From contig CANPXN010000019.1 of the NCBI GenBank assembly GCA_947586185.1, positions 1-47,477 of the forward strand: 47,477 nucleotides of DNA. The letters are read 5' to 3'. The notes under the pieces are model-generated. The model did not search any database, was not told the DNA's origin, and was given only the letters and a program-made list of their open reading frames with translations. Source of the stretch: an uncultured Clostridia bacterium. GTDB taxonomy: Bacteria > Bacillota > Clostridia > Oscillospirales > Ruminococcaceae. Position numbers and translations under genes: made by a program. Below are positions 45,159 to 47,477 of the stretch, piece after piece (the stretch's first letter is position 1; the number at the start of each line of letters is the position of its first letter).

Positions 45159-45626
45159 TTATCTGAACTTTTCCAAACAATAGAGCTGTTCGTCATTCAA
45201 TTCTGCAATACCATTTTTATAATCATATCCCATTTTTTTATAAAAATCTACGGCTGTTATCGAAGAGGGGATTTCAATTCTCTTTGCTCTCAAAAAATAT
45301 TCATCTTCCTCCAAAGTTTCAATTATTTTTCGTCCAATTCCTTTACCTTGATATTCAGGAAGTACAAATATTGTGAATAAGCTGCTTTCATCTTCCTTAC
45401 CCCAGTATGGACCGATTGCACCACAACCAATGATTTTATTATCATCACACACAACATACAGATTAGTCCAAATTGAGCGTTCAATCAACTTTTCTGCTGT
45501 TAAAAAGCTGATATCACTTTCAATATATTCTGGTGAATAATCCTTGCTATTTGTTATTCGCAAGGTTTTAGCAATTACATCTGCAAGTTCAACAGAATCC
45601 TCATTTTTGAATCGTCTAATAATCAT
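45159..45626 (-). CDS. GNAT-family N-acetyltransferase
   Basis: 155 residues. The acetyl-CoA loop is in VLPEYQGKGIGRKIIETLE (about 91-109); IRRFKNEDSVELADVIAK is the N-terminal strand-helix and AVDFYKKMGYDY the C-terminal element. The substrate cannot be predicted. The start at 45626 is preferred: AGAGGT lies 6 bases before it, whereas the ATG two codons earlier touches the site. The gene is somewhat AT-richer than its neighbours, which may mean recent acquisition. Confidence 0.88.
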   Translation of the reverse strand: MIIRRFKNEDSVELADVIAKTLRITNSKDYSPEYIESDISFLTAEKLIERSIWTNLYVVCDDNKIIGCGAIGPYWGKEDESSLFTIFVLPEYQGKGIGRKIIETLEEDEYFLRAKRIEIPSSITAVDFYKKMGYDYKNGIAELNDEQLYCLEKFR

Positions 45627-45698
45627 TTTCATACCTCTATAAATTTCTATTTATCTTAGTAAAATTATACATCAAAGCCTTTACATTGTCAATAAAAA

Positions 45699-45739
45699 CG
45701 CCATAGCACTTTTTATTTCCTGTCAAAAGTGCTATGGCG
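45699..45739 (-). terminator. Terminator of dus
   Basis: A perfect 15-bp stem (CGCCATAGCACTTTT with its complement) followed by T5 on the minus strand, 45 bases after the dus stop. Confidence 0.88.
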
Positions 45740-45784
45740 AAAACTTCTTTATGAGCATCTGCTTTTTGTCCGGATTTTTATGTA

Positions 45785-46774
45785 TTATGCGTTTTCCTTC
45801 TGTGCTGTCAAAAACCTTTCAACAAGCCTTACCGCGTCCTCATATGAACAAAGGGAGCAGCATTCGGCACGGAATGCCGCTGCACCGTAGTGACCTTTCA
45901 TATACCATGCAGCATGCTTTCTTGCCTCGCACATGGCCTTGCTTTCACTTTTTGTGCTGTCGCTTTCAAGGATAAGCCTTATGTGATACAGAAGGGTTTC
46001 CATTTTTTCCTCGAGAGTTGGGGGAGTGTAGGGGATTCCCTCATAAAAGCTGTTTATCTCATCAAATATAAAAGGATTGCCATAGGTGGCTCTTCCTATC
46101 ATTACGAGGTCGCAGCCGGTGTAGCTATACATATCAAGGCATTTTTGGAGGCTGTCAACATCTCCGTTGCCGATAACGGGTATTGAAACACTTTCCTTTA
46201 CCATTTTTATGATGTCCCAGTCGGCTTTTCCGCCGTACATCTGGATGCGTGTCCTTCCGTGTATTGTGAGAGCGTCAGCGCCTGCATCTTCCATTGCCTT
46301 TGCAAATTCAACTGCGTTTACATTTTCATTGTCCCAGCCCTTGCGGAATTTTACTGTTACCGGAACGCAGGAGGAACGTTTTGCAGCTCTTACGATCTCA
46401 GCCGCAAGCTTTATGTCTTTCATAAGAGCGCTGCCTGAATTATTGTTTACGACCTTTGGCACAGGGCAGCCCATGTTAATATCAAGTATATCAGGTCTAT
46501 ATTCCATGCACATTTTTGAGGCACGTTCTATAAACTCCGGTTCTCCTCCGAAAAGCTGGAGAGCCATGGGTCTTTCCTTTTCTGTTATGGTGCAAAGCTG
46601 TGCAGTTTTTGTGTCGTTATAGCACATGCCTTTTGCGGATATAAGCTCGCTTACTGCATAGGCTGCGCCATGCTCACAGCAGAGAGTCCTGTATGCCCTG
46701 TCCGCAACGGACGCCATTGGAGCAAGGGCTGCGGTCTTTTTTATTTTTACATTTCCTATGTTTATGTATTCCAT
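45785..46774 (-). CDS. tRNA-dihydrouridine synthase (DusB/NifR3 family)
   Basis: 329 residues. TAALAPMASVADRAYRTLC begins the TIM barrel; the catalytic Cys103 is in LDINMGCPVPKVVNNNSGSA, followed by VTVKFRKGWD, LTIHGRTRIQMYGGKADW, VIGNGDVDS and MIGRATYGNPFIF. It reduces uridines in tRNA with FMN and NADPH. The start at 46774 follows AGAGGT; the frame stays open for 114 more codons upstream, but that stretch lies in palindromic repeat DNA without homology. The leader is rich in hairpins. Confidence 0.95.
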   Translation of the reverse strand: MEYINIGNVKIKKTAALAPMASVADRAYRTLCCEHGAAYAVSELISAKGMCYNDTKTAQLCTITEKERPMALQLFGGEPEFIERASKMCMEYRPDILDINMGCPVPKVVNNNSGSALMKDIKLAAEIVRAAKRSSCVPVTVKFRKGWDNENVNAVEFAKAMEDAGADALTIHGRTRIQMYGGKADWDIIKMVKESVSIPVIGNGDVDSLQKCLDMYSYTGCDLVMIGRATYGNPFIFDEINSFYEGIPYTPPTLEEKMETLLYHIRLILESDSTKSESKAMCEARKHAAWYMKGHYGAAAFRAECCSLCSYEDAVRLVERFLTAQKENA

Positions 46775-46808
46775 GTGATGTACCTCTATGTTTTTGTTTT
46801 TAGGTAGC

Positions 46809-46866
46809 CGCTTTACGAAAGCGACCGCAAAGGTTATATGTTCATTTCTTTGCTCCTGCAAAGAAA
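46809..46866. other. Two hairpins in the dus leader
   Basis: CGCTTT/AAAGCG (46809-46823) and TTTCTTTGC/GCAAAGAAA (46845-46866) are perfect stems with 3- and 4-base loops, 35-90 bases before the dus start. Confidence 0.6.
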
Positions 46867-46906
46867 CGAACCAAAGAAACAGGCAGCTCAGACGCCGCAG
46901 GGCAGC

Positions 46907-47068
46907 AAGGCAACACGCACAAAACTTGCACGCAATCTGCTTGATTATTTTCCGCCATATTGCATAGAAACTCCTTGAAATACAAAAGTATTCCTGCGTC
47001 GTTTCTATACAATCTGGCAAAAAATCCTGCGGCGCATCTTCCGCACAAGTTTTATACGTGCTGCCTTG
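46907..47068. repeat. Long imperfect palindrome, same family as 7632-7859
   Basis: The ends (46907-46932 and 47043-47068) are inverted with 5 differences in 26, and the pairing continues inward to the centre near 46986. The core TTGCATAGAAAC and its complement GTTTCTATACAA resemble ATCGCATAAAAAGC of the 7632 element. It lies upstream of dus. Confidence 0.7.
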
Positions 47069-47081
47069 ATTTCGCACCCGG

Positions 47082-47143
47082 TAGAAACAAATAGAAATCT
47101 GAAATTTTGCAGGCAAAATTTACAGACTTTCTATTTGTTTCTA
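47082..47143. repeat. Hairpin with 16-bp perfect outer stem
   Basis: TAGAAACAAATAGAAA (47082-47097) pairs with TTTCTATTTGTTTCTA (47128-47143), and pairing continues inward with two one-base bulges. Confidence 0.75.
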
Positions 47144-47477
47144 CATGGGGGTTGATTTATCTGTTTATGTAATATCTTCTTGATCGCTTGTACTCATTGG
47201 CACTGTCCTTTGTATGGTTTGATTATAATTGTTGCGTTAATTCTCCCATGGGGAGGCAAGGTGATATTCTACCCATTGCTGTAAGTGGAGGCTTGGTCGG
47301 CATCGCTTTGCTCGCCTTATTCCTTGAGCGACTCTCCCAACTGAGCGGAGTCTTTTTCTTTTCCTAACTCTCCCAATTCACATGCGATGTTTTTGCCGCA
47401 TGCGGCAAAAGAGCATGCGGCGAGAGTTAAAAATGCGGAATGGGGGAGGGAGGTGAGTGGAAAGGGAGTGCAGAGGG
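47144..47477. other. Window end without a recognised gene
   Basis: No credible open frame. It holds small palindromes: CTCCCATGGGGAG near 47243, GACTC/GAGTC then T5 (about 47330-47357), and a perfect 20-base palindrome TTTTGCCGCATGCGGCAAAA (47391-47410) framed by AACTCTC and GAGAGTT. The last 40 bases are purine-rich. Confidence 0.55.

Noticed and set aside
46775-47116. N-terminal extension of 114 codons in frame with dus
   Set aside because: It lies in hairpin and palindromic repeat DNA, has no homology to Dus proteins, and the internal ATG at 46774 has a good ribosome site.

Overview
The window looks like the chromosome of a low-to-medium GC, cellulose-degrading Gram-positive gut or rumen bacterium of the genus Ruminococcus (Oscillospiraceae) or a close relative. 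The reasons are three intact genes and one broken gene with type I dockerin modules (cellulosome parts), a GH9-CBM3c-dockerin cellulase, a CIRCE-controlled groESL operon, a spoIIA-type sigma-F operon, AGGAGG-type ribosome binding sites and sigma-A promoters of TTGACA-17-TATAAT form. No tRNA, rRNA, CRISPR array or full prophage was seen.

Layout. 1-3.8 kb: a secreted dockerin protein with a degenerate SGNH fold, then trmN6-rsmI-pyridoxamine kinase. 3.8-7.6 kb (minus strand): response regulator, histidine kinase and HtrA protease, an envelope-stress type operon. 7.6-10.3 kb: an imperfect palindromic repeat, then CIRCE-groES-groEL. 10.3-14.3 kb: an AT-richer accessory block with two paralogous Ig-like lipoproteins, a small XRE regulator, a probable small RNA, a propeller-like lipoprotein, and a V8-like protease gene with two in-frame stops. 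14.5-15.9 kb: spoIIAA-spoIIAB-sigF. 16-17.3 kb: an LRR-dockerin protein. 17.3-21.3 kb (minus): JAMM peptidase overlapping an XRE regulator, a TPR protein, an acyltransferase and a small membrane protein. 21.4-25.2 kb: nadB-nadC and an AI-2E family permease. 25.2-27.8 kb (minus): ECF sigma factor and an anti-sigma-like membrane protein with two PASTA domains. 28-30.2 kb: pyrG, a small membrane protein and a run of hairpins. 30.2-31.3 kb (minus): holin and M23 peptidase, divergent from the GH9 cellulase (31.4-33.6 kb). 33.7-35.8 kb (minus): a second two-component system. 36-46.8 kb: phosphofructokinase, purA (minus), a small membrane protein (minus), malQ-glgP, a beheaded LRR-dockerin gene, a membrane lipase-like protein, a GNAT enzyme (minus) and dus (minus). 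46.8-47.5 kb: palindrome-rich DNA without a gene.

How it fits together. Central functions (NAD, CTP and AMP synthesis, glycolysis, glycogen/maltodextrin breakdown, chaperones, tRNA/rRNA modification) are interleaved with cellulosome parts and several surface-sensing circuits: HtrA with its two-component system, the PASTA anti-sigma factor, and a second two-component system. The least explained items are the XRE-JAMM pair, the PASTA anti-sigma protein, the isolated holin-peptidase cassette beside a cellulase, the promoter-to-terminator small RNA at 11.2 kb, the protease gene with two nonsense codons, and the palindromic repeat family shared by 7.6 kb and 46.9 kb. All functional calls come from reading the sequence and general family knowledge; no database search was run.
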